In this document: in pieces, positions 1-11,674 of the stretch
How positions within the stretch are numbered: position 1 is the first letter of the stretch
Layout of the letters: the number at the start of each line of letters is the position of its first letter
Source: Yamagishiella unicocca
Taxonomy: Eukaryota > Chlorophyta > Chlorophyceae > Chlamydomonadales > Volvocaceae
Assembly (NCBI GenBank): GCA_003116995.1
Contig: BDSL01000031.1
Coordinates: 186,001 to 250,000, forward strand
Length of the DNA: 64,000 bases
Direction of reading: 5' to 3'
The notes under the pieces: generated by a model
The model's input: only the letters and a program-made list of their open reading frames with translations
Databases searched by the model: none
What the model was told of the DNA's origin: nothing
Program-made: the position numbers and the translations under genes

Positions 1-1006
1 CCAGCTGGGACCTAATCCGACCCCTCGCGACTGGTCGCCGGGCCAACCCACACGAATTGGGCTTGAACCACCCGCAGCATAGGGTGTTGAGGACCCAACC
101 CTCCCCAACCGTTGTTCGGGCCCCCCCCGGCGGGACCAAAACTCCACCACTTCACGCCGAATCGCACGATCTCGCAATTCAACACCAGGGGAGGTAGAAG
201 TAGTAACCAATGCGTACGTATCTGACTTTTTGCTGTTCCTTGAATGTGGACCAAGCAAGCGGAGCTATCGGATGAACGGCTCCAGCTATGTGGGTTGCAA
301 CAAATAGCAACTCGTAGCTACAAGCTGTAATAAGGCATCTGCAGCGCAGCTTGAACCTGTTTGAACGCACGTTAAGCGCAACTTTAGCGCATCCCCGAGA
401 AAATCCGCGGGATGCTGGGCCTCTGATTCACCCAATCCTCCGTTCCTGCCCTAGTCGATAGGCGGCGCGATAGCAGACGTGAGTGTCCCCGGCATATGTG
501 CACATAAAGCACGTAACAACCCGGGGTCCAGCATTCCGGGGGCGTGACGCAACAATCGCACACAGCATATTACCTTTAACAAAACGCGCTAGCTAAAACG
601 ATGAGTGCCCAGGTCACTTTGCGCTGGGCCAGATCACCGACCTCCACGGTAGCCCAGGGTAGCCCGCTGGCAGCGGGATGTGCCCTGTGCATGTAGGCCC
701 CTTAAACCTCAGCTACTTTGTCAACATATTGCGTATTGACATAAATTTGTGATATTCCAACGCACTTCTCACGGTTTAGTGAAAGTTCGGTTTTATGTCC
801 TGCCCGCCCCTCCTGGCTCGCATCCGTGGCACCGGCAGGGTTTTCCTGCAAAGCTGGCTTGGTTTAATTATTTCCATAGCTTTTGATGAAATTCGTCTGC
901 AAGTACGTGGTTTTTACCCACTGACCGTGAGCCGCGACTACGTACCAAGACCGCCGATACGAACTGATCGATTTCCTGACATGGGCGCGCGCATGGTCCT
1001 AGATGT
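1..1006. other. Upstream non-coding stretch, no gene seen
   Basis: I see no convincing exon here. The short open frames lack splice-compatible neighbours and match no family I know. The 3' part is probably promoter and 5' UTR of the gene that starts at 1192. Confidence 0.5.
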
Positions 1007-1111
1007 GCCTTCAGAACGCTCCTTTTGGTTCTGAAGGCGGAGGCTGCTGGAGTTTATCTTGAAACTCCAGGGAGGTAGGATGGACGGCTCCTGTCTCCGG
1101 CTCCGAAGCCG
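1007..1111 (+). promoter_or_regulatory. Tandem hairpins upstream of the TCAF/M60-like gene
   Basis: There are two perfect inverted repeats in a row and a weaker third. The first has 11-bp arms, GCCTTCAGAAC at 1007-1017 and GTTCTGAAGGC at 1028-1038, around a 10-nt loop. The second has 9-bp arms, CTGGAGTTT at 1047-1055 and AAACTCCAG at 1062-1070, around a 6-nt loop. The third has 5-bp arms at 1098-1102 and 1107-1111. They lie 80-185 bp before the ATG at 1192. If transcribed they would be strong 5' UTR stem-loops, and if not they could be promoter elements. The function is not known. Confidence 0.5.
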
Positions 1112-1191
1112 AAGCCCAGCTCGTCCCTGCGCATCATTGTTGGCGGCATGCCCCGCGTCCCACTAAATTAGTGTTTCGGTACATTCCAAAT

Positions 1192-4100
1192 ATGGTTCCT
1201 AGTAGAGCGCTGCTGGCGCTGCTGCTCATCGCGGTCGTTGTTCCCGCGCCCCAGCAATCCCGAGCGATGTCCACAGGAGCCCCATCCTACGAGAAGGTCC
1301 TCTACAAGACCTTTCGCGAGGAACTTCCAAAATTATTGAAAGGTGTAGGCGTTACCTACGAGCGCCAGGGCTCGGCGTCGCCGATTTTCATTTGGTCACC
1401 CAGGGGCTTCGTTGTGGCTAGGAGCTCTTGCGAACGTAATCAGCCTACAGTAGCCGCAGTACAATTGGAGTCGTCAAGCCGGGTTGTTGCTTTCGGACAG
1501 TCTTGGCTGTTGTCTTCAGGTGCGCGCAAACATGTGCGACAGATACAGCCAGAAACGGAGGATAATCTTGACTCTCACTTGATCAGCAATCAGGGCCCTT
1601 TCGCCTAAATGTCTGTCTATACATGCGCCAGTTTGCATGTTTGATTTTTAAACTGGGTCGCGAGGCGGACCAACAACATCCAGATTTTCTACACTCGGTC
1701 GCTGCTGATAACAAATCCTATTTTTCTGCGCAGGATGCTGTGACGTGAATAACAACGTTGATGCGCTGTTAATAAATGCCTTCAAGTGGGTCTCCGATGC
1801 CAAGCTTCGGAACCGTTCCGTGGTACGGTTGGCAGTAACGCATACGTGGCAATTCAACCCTCAAGCACTGCAGACTATTAAGCAGGTTTGTGCGCTGGAT
1901 GATGCCCTGCGAACATGCATGCCTGACCCGTCATCTTAGCACAGCGCGCACAATACGTACATACTCGATGTGGTGTATGACCTGGGGTAATACAACCAAG
2001 TTTTCAATTGGCTTTAAAAAGACGGAAGGATGAATCAAAATCGCGACGATGTTAACCGACGTCAACCAACTATCCAGAAAGTTGCGACCTGCAGCCGGAG
2101 TGGACACATGTAGTCCAACAAAAAAGGGTGCATGCATGCAACGCATAACGCCATCACGGCACTGGCTCAAGATGCCTATCTTTCCAATACAGGGCTTACA
2201 TCATCACAAGCGGTTGCCCCAGCTATGACCGTCCCAGAAAATCGGCTTATTGGTAACGCTTACGACAGGATGTCGGGAAACGAATCGGACCCTAAAGATC
2301 GATGGGACATCCACACGTTGGTTAGCCTCTTCTCCCACAGCTGTTAATGCCAACAACACCCACACGTGCGTGAATACCTTGGGCCATGCTTAAAATGCGC
2401 ACATAGCACTTATTCCGGACCTCAGGCACCGAGTTCCTCCTATCCGATGTGTGCGCTCCATTGTCGCGCTACTGCAGGAATTGGAGAGGCCTAAAGTCGA
2501 GGGCGGCAGACCCGCCCGTGAGGTCTCAGTACGGGTCATTTCTCCAGACGACTTTGCGTCGGGTGACGCTGCCGACGTGGATGTGTACTGCATTGACACC
2601 TTCCTCAAGTACACGGACCGCCAAGCGGCCGCAATAGTCGACTTCATGAGAAAGCCGGGCCACGGACTCGTGGCGATGCCAGGTGGGCCAAACGGTGGCG
2701 CAAACGTGCCCACGCCCGAACGATAACAGGAAAAAAAGTAGGGGGATGACCGACGTGGCATTTACTCAGAACTACCGTGGGAGCCAACTAGCTTGCTACT
2801 TACCCCGCTCCTGATTGGCAATCTGGTCCACGTGGCATGAGGTGTCCTTTGAGTAATAACGTAGCGTCGATAATCACCGTTATAGTGACTAATAACCCGC
2901 CCCTCGATCGGAAGGGCTCATACGGCCGTCCAGCCTTAGGTCCCGTAACAACGGAGATGCGCCATGTTGTCCCGCCCGGCGTCTCATCCAGTGTTTGCCT
3001 GCTAAGCGCCTCACCCGCCGCGAGCAACACCATGCCGACTTGGCATGCTCCTGCCTTGCAAACGTACGCGGTTTCTATTGTATGCTGAAAATCGTTTCCG
3101 TACCCCACCCCTACCTTCGTGGTTCCCACCTGGTGTCCGACAGTCGGGGGTGGCATGTGGCCGGGCGACAGCAACGGGATGCGGTGGCAGCCGAATGACG
3201 ACAGCGACCCACGGTCGCGTACCCTCCAGGATCAACCAGTGAATCGCATCTTATGGCCGTTGGGGCTCGGAATAATGAGCGACAAGCGTGCGCGGGTGTA
3301 CGGCATCGAGGTACGTATTGTACGGAGTAGTGCTGCACGCATTTGTGCTTACGCCTGCAACCAGCCGTCTATCCCCACCGTTTGCGGACGTAGTTTTGCG
3401 GAGCTAGCACGAGTGCACAGGCGTGGGTGTGTCAGCTGTTGTATGGCGGTGCGATGTTAAGGAGATGCTCAGCTGAATAATCTGCTTATGAGTAGCTAAC
3501 CATCGTACTAATATCGGTTGCGCCAACGGTTCCCACTGGAAGTTGCACGCCAAGCGTACGCCACATACACCGCGGACATATGTCATACTTCGATGTGCCT
3601 GTGGTAACAAGCTGGTTGGCGGTCCTCCATGCTTTTGTACGCTCCAACGCAGCCTCGTCCTAAAGGCACCGCGCCAGCTTCCTGGATGTACCACAACAGT
3701 TACTACTCAGCGGTAGGTTGTTTGTGGTTTTGGAGGCCGCAGGGTAGGAACGAATGGTTGCTTGCTTCCTCGCAGTGCAGGGTGTATGGAATTGGGGATG
3801 GGTACATACACAGGTAGTGAGCAACCCGAGGCCGCTGAGCTCTGGCTCCGTTGCCTGGCCGCTTCCTGGCAGGCGCGCATGCAGGAGGCACTCGATGACG
3901 GGCGGCCCTTTACAACTTCCAAGTCGGTCTACCGAATTGGTAAGCTGCGTTGCCAGCTGCCTTGCTTGGATCTCGATGTTGTTGATCGTTAGGCATAAGG
4001 GCTATGTCGAATACGCTTCACAACCTGCTGACTTCACGGATCCATTGGCCCCTTTAGTACAGCGCGTCGCACTCGACTTCAATTCCCAGTTAACCTTGTT

Positions 4101-7100
4101 CAAACCGTTTACACTTTCATTGCGACGGCTGCTGCTGATGCGTCCGTCCCAGAAGCGATTTTCAAATGAAAAACCCAAAATCCATCAATCCATGCAATGC
4201 TTGGTTCCGTCCACGCATGCATGTTTCTGTTCCTCGCTGCTACCGCCGACTGCTGCCGCAATCCCTGAATCCACGCATACGCAGTGAACTCCAACCTCAA
4301 GCAGCTCAGCTCCATGTTGACGCCACGCGCCGAGAGCTCTCACAGCGGCGTGCCGGACGACTTCAAGGACGTGTGGACGGTGCTGCGCCGCGTCCGCGCG
4401 TCCGCCTTCCGCGGGGTGGGGCGGAGCCGCGAGAACTACCTGAACACCACGACGGCAGTGCCGGTCAACGTATTGGATGTGAGTCGATCGATCGCGGCAT
4501 TCGTGCCTCAGCAGTCTCCACGCGCCACTTTGGTCCGACGTCGAGTACTTGTTAGTCCGCACGCTTGCGGGAGTGCCTACCTCCTCAACCCAGGGTACCA
4601 GGCGCACTTGCAACGGCGCTCCGTAGGTTGCGGACACCCATTCCTGTCGTAATATACAGCGTGTTTTCTCGGGCTTGCAAATTGCTACGGCAGTGCGTAC
4701 GGTGGCGTCACAGGCAGGCACGTACGAGCAACTTGCAAGCCAGAAAACACGCCCGTAGGAACTACGATAGGAACGGGTACGATAGGAAGGGTTATGATAG
4801 GAACGGGTGCGGCGGGTTTACAGCAGCAGCTCTCCATAGAAGCGGCGGCGGTGAGGGCAAATGTTATGGCGGCGGCGGCGGCGGCCCCCGCCTCCCTCTG
4901 CCGTTCGGTGGTCCGCAGCGGTGGCGGCACGCCTCGCTGCTGTCTGTTGCTGCTCCAATTCCCCCTGGCGCCGCACCCTGGACTCTTGGTCTCCCTCCGC
5001 CTGGAGGTGTGCAGCCCGCACCTCTGCCGCTGTGGCCCGGCCCTCGGCCGCCTGTCGCCATCTCGCCGGATGTTCCCGCGCGGTGTCATGAGTTGCAGCA
5101 GCTGGGCGTGGGTCCACTGGCCTGCCGTGGGTCGCTGCCGCCGCCCACGCTGGCCGTTCTGCCGCTGCGGTTTGCTCCGGCCCTCCCCGTGGTTCGGCCC
5201 ATTGCCGCTCTGCATTTCTCTCTAGCATTCCTCGGTTGCCCTACTACTTCGTCGTCATTACACCCATGTGCAGGTCGCCATGGACGCAGCCATCATCCGA
5301 CGCGGGGACCTCAAGGGACTCCAAGTCGCCCGCTCCGCAGCGCTCTATCCCGGCCTCCCGGACCCACCTGACGCCAAGCCCAAAACCTTTCGGGTCACCA
5401 TCAACGCATCATACAAGGGCCGGCCCCAGGGCTTTTACTACTACCCCGATCAGATGCCAGGCCCCAAGGAAGACGTCGTCTGGCGCTTCACCGGAGCTTA
5501 CGCGCCGCCGGGGGTGCCTGTGCGGGTGGAGGTCGCGACGCCCGTAGCCGTAGGCAAGGGGCTGCAAGTACAGGTGCGGGTGGAGGTGGCGCGTGATGAG
5601 CCACGCCGCAACACCCCTGCCATGATCTGTCTATGATTCGTGCAAGGGCACGCAGTGATGCCCTGTCGGCTCCGACGGCATCTGTACAATTTGAAAACCC
5701 CCATTCACACGGGTACCTGTCTTGCTGATGAACACAACACCGCCTCCTTCATCACATAGATGCGGCTTAGTTCTTGCGCAACACAGTAGTCATGTTACAT
5801 TCGGGTTTCTAGGGACTTCTGGCTCTCACAGAGCCTGTGTGGCTGCCGCCTACTCGGCGGCGCTTACGCAGGGTTGCGCTAGCTTTCGTGCCGGATCTCT
5901 CATCCAACTGCTGCGCTGCACGTAGTGCGGGTCGTTACGGATCCGAATGCTGTTTTTCAGATTGGCTCAAACCCGGACGACCTGACCGAGACCGAGCAGT
6001 GGTCTCGGGTGCCTTGCGTCATCAGCCGCTTCAGCCTGAAGTCCAGGTTCACGGAGGCAGGCAGCCCCCTTGGCGGCATGATCTACGTCTTGGTGCCGAG
6101 GGGCTCTAAACTGGGCGCAATCAAGGCGAGCAGCAAGCGGGGAGGGGACGGGAGGGGATACACGGATAACCGGACGCAGCGACGGTTTTGGAAAGGGGGA
6201 TGGTTCGTCAGGCGGAAACGTAGGGGTCCGGCGGCGGCCCAGTAATGACAAGTCCCGTCGTCAGAATTCATTCATGTTGATATTCGCCTGGCCAAACGTT
6301 ATAAGGCTTGAGATTAACTAGGAGTGTGGATCGTGGTAAGGCGGCTGGACTGTCGGGCTCATGCGCGCCGCGTCACCTTGCCGCACGCTGCTGCTCATTG
6401 CCCCTACAGATTAACCTCAGAAATGTGCTGCAAGCGCCGCACTACCAGCTTAACGGAACCAACGAGGTATGTACGGCTGTACCAATGAATACGGGGGATA
6501 GGAAGGGTTGAGAAAGCCTCGGCATGGGCGTGTACCTAGTCGCTGGTGTACGGCAGGACGATGGCGCGTAACGGGAATCCTAGATAGGATAATCATCACA
6601 TCATTCGTATTCGCGGAGCGCCTCGGTCTAGGATGCTACTGAGAGAGGAAAACGTGAATGTTGGGTACGTCCATTCCTGCCTAGGAGCACGACGTGAACG
6701 ACTGGCACTCACCGTTCCCAGGAAATCCAACGCTTGCATACCCTCTATGTTCATTCCTCTTTGGTACTCTTTGTGTCTTGAAATAAGGTGTCCGCCTTCC
6801 GCGTTTCATGCTTCCATGCCCCGCCCGCTATCGACGCCTCTATTGAGCCAGACGTTCTGGAAGGACACCGTACGGAAGCACCCGGCCCCTTGTGCTGAGC
6901 TGGACAGCGGCAGGGTGACGCTCATGGTGCCGGCCAAGGTAGGTTGGCCGCAATAGCCGGTAATACTACTTTGTAAAACAGCTTATGCACTAGTTACTGT
7001 CGTTAACGCGGTGCATAAAATACGCCGGCGACGATAGGATGGGGTGACTCACAGGCACCAACGAGACCAATGAAAGGGACGGCGGGGGTCAAGGGATGGT

Positions 7101-9897
7101 GCATCAATTGGTTATGTCTGCAGACCTCGCTCCCGACCGCGCGACGCCTTCGTTCACCTGTCGCATTCACCACCCACTGCTGCCGCTCCTCCCCAGGCCA
7201 TCCGGGACATGGGCGACCCCGGGCCTGTGGTGCGCTTCTGGGACCGAGCTGTTGAGGTGCTTGATACCATGTTTGGCAAACCCAGGACCCGCGCAGGTGA
7301 GTAGGGGGTGAGGGCAGGGCGCGTAATGCTCCCCCGGGACCTACCGTAGCCTGTCCCTTTCCACGTGACGACAACGAACGCTCTTAACACGTTTACTTCT
7401 TCAACACTTGATTACTGCCATATGGAATTGCGTTTCAATGCTTGCGACCATGATGCGGTGCAGAACGACTGCTGGTAGATGTTGAAGTGGGCAACACGTA
7501 CACGGGATACCCCTCGCTCCTCCCGATCGGAACGCCCATCCTGAAGGTACGGCTGACTCCCCATTGCGCATGAAATGTGTGAACAGAAGGGAATGCGTGC
7601 GTTCGGAACGTGAGTTTAGTAAATTGTGCGAAAGCTGTACGTACGCTTATCTCGTACGCGCGTGAAATGGAGGCATGTGGATAGCAAATAAGGGCCATGT
7701 GCGTGCAGCGGGCCATGGATCGTGTGTGTATGTGTGATTGGTTCTCTGGTAGATAACTATGTGATCAGGATATAGGCGCGTCCAAAGACATGCACCTCGG
7801 GCGCCCTCCACTCATCGTCTCCCCGTCCTCGCATACTCAACTAGGCTCACTTTGGAACTGTATGCCCGTACTCCCTCCATTGTGTGCAGGAGGTGTTATT
7901 AAAGGTGAGCCCAAGGCAATGCATTGGTGCCCCCGCGCTGGTACCGAATCTACCAATCGACAGGCCCCCCAGCCAACGATGCCGCTTTCGCCCACGCACA
8001 ACGTTTAGCGGTGCCCGCCCCCGCGACGACGAGCAGCACCTACTCTATCTGCTTGCCACGTGCCTATCTAGGCGCATGTGCGCCTGCCTGTTTTTGGCCT
8101 CCTTGCGACAACCCACTGACTGCCTTATGCGCTGCCCAGGTGCAGTGGTTCCACGTGCAGCGGCCATAAATATGTCGTCACGCTCTTCCTCCTGTCTCTG
8201 CAGGCCAAGCCGTCGTTGTACACGATGTCATTCTTGGGAGAAAGCTACATTTGGCAAAGCATGGCGTTTACGTCAAATACGACAAGGGGCCTGGGGTTGT
8301 TGTATTCCGTCTATGCCGCGGTAAGCGCAACGAATGGCGGCTTACCGACGTTTTCGGGTTTACTTGTCCACACAGTACGACACAGTCATATGTTTCCTTT
8401 TGAGTACGGTATTAATGCCGGAAGTAGTATGGAACCGCTATTTTTGGGCCAGGTCCATGCAGCAAACAACACTATTGTTTTCATGTGTAGCTTGCGTCAT
8501 GTCACATCATGTGTAGCTTGTATAGCAGGTTGTGGTGATGCTAGCTGCAGCCACCAGCTCCGGGTAGATGCCGCGAGTGCCAAACCGCTGCCGCCATGCA
8601 TCCTCGCCGCTGCTGTGGTTACACCAATGCAGGAGCAAATTGGGTACGAATTGAACGAACTCGACCTGTATGCGGTTTCGGAGGAGGGCCGTGCGGTGAA
8701 GCGAGCCGCGTACCTGATGCAAGAGCGGTGCTGGCTGAAGGACTGGAGGGACTTCGTCTCACTGGACACCTTCCTTCAGGTGTGCATATATTGCGGGTGT
8801 GCCTGCTTCCGTGTTCTGCGCCGCCTGGTGTGCGTGTTGCCATCATTACCCCGCTGTAGCTGTGTTTGCGGGTCGCTTTAGCTAACCCGTTAGGTCGCCC
8901 GCCTTTCCCGATAATACGGCACACGATGTTATCGTTAGCACTTCATCAGGCTTCTGGCCGCCATCTATATGTTATCGCGATTATCGGTACTCTTTCCATT
9001 TAAAGCTGTCGTGTTTGATTGGCTGGTTTCCCGCAGCTGAAGGAGGGTTTTGGCGGCTGGGACTTTTACAAGCGACTCAGCGCCGCCTACCAGGCGATGC
9101 CCGAGCCTGTTGAGGTGAGATACTTGCGCATTAGTTGTTGTTGTACGCTCCGAAGCCAGCCGGACCGATGTGGTTAGGCGGCTCGATAGGCTCCTATGTA
9201 TCGCACACTTCCGGCTCAGTTGCGCCACGGCAAATGCACAAAATGGTATCATCAGTGACCGTTTTAACGTTGGCTGACATCCTTGCTAATGACACTCCAT
9301 GTCGTCCAGGACTACGGCTTTTATAATTATGTTCAAGTTTGGGTGATGCTGACCAGTGAGCTCGCGGGTGAGTGATGACGGACCCTGGCGGGGCGGCTGT
9401 ACGGGCGGTCATTTAGGGCTATCATGGACCCGGATGGAAAGACACGCTCGATTTGGGCCCACGCTTAGTAGCAGCGACCGTCTAAAGGCATATTGATAAC
9501 TAGCAGGTTTCGCTGGCGTGTGCCTCAAACCTACGTACATAGGCGTCCTGTTTAGGACCTGACCGTCCTGGAGCCATCACGCACAAATCGCTCCGCCTTG
9601 CGTTCCACAGCAGGCGTCGCTGCTGCGCGAACATACGGTACCCTGCCACCGTGCAGCAACCACGCAGTTTGCTATCCCTGTTGACGCGCTCAGGCCCAGC
9701 TTTCCGGCATCATGCTCATTCAGCCTGCCAATGAGTTCATCCCTCGCCCCCTACCCTACTGTCGCGGCTTCGTATGTCCAGGTCGCAACCTGGTCCCCTT
9801 TTATGAGGCTTGGAAGTTCCCCCTGGCCGATGAGACGCGGGACGTCCTGAAGGAGCTCCCAGAGTGGGAGGAGAACCCCATGGCAGCGGCGAAATGA
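1192..9897 (+). CDS. Secreted TCAF-like / peptidase M60-fold protein (zinc site apparently lost)
   Basis: My model has 18 exons and 829 codons including stop: 1192-1519, 1734-1885, 2478-2682, 3144-3310, about 3822-3939, 4285-4478, 5274-5573, 5961-6125, 6410-6466, 6852-6938, 7197-7296, 7464-7546, 7890-7904, 8204-8320, 8633-8779, 9037-9114, 9310-9367 and 9782-9897. The ATG at 1192 opens a clear signal peptide (MVPSRALLALLLIAVVVPAP). The N-terminal third resembles the TCAF N-terminal domain (GVGVTYERQG, then RVVAFGQSWLLSS). Exon 7 (5274-5573) starts the M60 domain (YAPPGVPVRVEVATPVAVG). It continues with GGMIYVLVPRG, the PAPCAELDSGRVTLMVPAK strand, and a C-terminus ending NLVPFYEAWKFPLADE and LPEWEENP, which strongly resembles animal TCAF. 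Residues aligned with HExxH read SFLGE, so catalysis is doubtful. The start of the exon near 3822 has no good acceptor, and the intron after 6125 would be GC-AG. TCAF proteins regulate TRP channels in animals; any role here is unknown. Confidence 0.8.
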
Positions 9898-11674
9898 GAC
9901 CTGGTGTTCCCGTAAGATGGGTCAGAGGTGCTTGCATGGGCGCCATTACTTTGCTATTTCAGCGGCCTGCTTGTGTGCAGGGCGCCTGCACCCCCAACCC
10001 TCACATGCGACGGGTCAAAACAAAAACGATGTCCGTGTGGTTTCGCTTCGGTCATGATGCAACCATATGGCCCTTTCTTTGCAAGATCTTTAACTTTGTT
10101 CTAGTGCAGCGAGGATTAACTGTACATATGAGCGCTTGTCTCCACTACTGTCGTCCATACTCTTCGAAACTTGGCGAAGCGGCGGTTCAAACTGCCGTTG
10201 ACATTATTTAATTCGTTCACTAAGATTGTTCCTTATTGTACATACTCGTGATGTAAGCATGTCATTCATTCCAGGCAAAGACGAGATTTGTAGTCCGGGC
10301 ATGCGCTTATAATCCGCCAGCTGGTGTTCTCAGCTCGGCCGGCGCTTTTTTAGGTTTGCAGTTTTCATGGCTTGCCTAGGCTTTTGCTCCTCCTCCGTCC
10401 TGTTCAGAGCGCCCCGCGGGTCAAAAGCTATTGAGGAGCACACTTTTGTGCCCGGAGTTACTAGCCAATGATACACGGTTCGTTATGATTAGTACGGTGC
10501 GTTGAGCTCCGGCTTCCCTGTCCCACGGGTTCTGTCCTTGTAGTCCAGATATTTTTTTTCACGAGAGCGTATGTACATATGGTCAGAGTAGTAAGAGGTT
10601 TCGTCAGTTCAGTTTAGAACGGGTCTCTGTCATATCGTTGGGGCCTGCCTCACGGCTGGCAAAAGCATTGCTGCTGAAGTATGGCGGAGTTGTTCCTGGG
10701 GATGGATTTCCCGTTATAGTAGTAACTGTGGCCTTGATGTGGACGCCCAAGAGCGACCAGGCGAATGATAAATCTTACATGGAGGAAACGCATGGAGGTT
10801 TGGATTGTGTGGCAGATGTTGATGTGTGCAGATCCGTTTGTGCGAGCTTTGTGACAGACCGAGATGGTGCCAATAAATAGCTTACACCTACGTGTCCTGC
10901 GTCTCCTTATGTGTCAAGCGATGCGCCCGATGGCTCTACCTTACGGTCGGGGGAACGTTGTAACACCTAATGTTACCTTTATGATTCGTAAGCACCCCAA
11001 GACCGTGGCGATACCTACCAAGCCTTCCCCACCCCCTCCTCCGACCCCGCCATATTCTACACTGCCTCCCGCCTGTGCGCCTCGGCCCCTCTCCGCGCGT
11101 GCTGGCATTGCCAAAAGACGTCAAAAAATCAGGTTCAATTGCAGACAAAGGCGTTCTTACAGAGCGCGCGCTGGTGGAGTTGTGAACGCGCCCTCATGGC
11201 GCAAGGTGAACTACTTCGGACGGTTGTTTTGATCGTTTCCTTGCATGTGCTGGTTTTTATTGTTTGCGTCGAAACGCATGGGATGGAGCCATGTCTCGAG
11301 TATTTTACGGAACCGGCACCGGCACCTTATTTCTCCGACAGCTTGCGCGCCAGACACAGTGTATATGAAACGATCAAGCAACAGTGCGCGTTTGTTTTGT
11401 GGGGATGCCGACGGCTTAGGGATATACGGAAGGGAATTGTCGAATTAAATGTTGGGAACCAGTACGGCTAATTCGTATAGCCCCCACCCCACGACACCGG
11501 GACCGCTTCCTGACAAGGGATAGCCATGGCGCTATTCGTATCTATGCGTTTCTATGTGGTAAAGAGTATAGGGACCATGCAATAGTGGTCGTCGTGCCTT
11601 TAGTAGACCGTTGCAAGTTGTCTATCACCATTGCTGAGGGCCATTGAGGCCGAAATTAATGTAAGGAATTCAAA
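9898..11674. other. Intergenic: 3' UTR with TGTAA, then no gene seen
   Basis: The TGTAA word at 10252-10256 is a plausible polyadenylation signal about 355 nt after the stop of the preceding gene. The rest holds short open frames, one with a Pro-rich run near 11030. None has recognisable family similarity or convincing splice partners. The 3' end should contain the promoter of the next gene, but I see no clear TATA box. Confidence 0.4.

Noticed and set aside
8140..8168. A candidate zinc-site exon reading VQWFHVQRP
   Set aside because: It runs into a stop without a donor and lacks HExxH. The exon 8204-8320 fits phase and alignment better.
10864..11232. A Pro-rich open frame suggesting a cell-wall protein
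   Set aside because: It has only one short Pro run, no signal peptide and no splice partners, so it is not supported.
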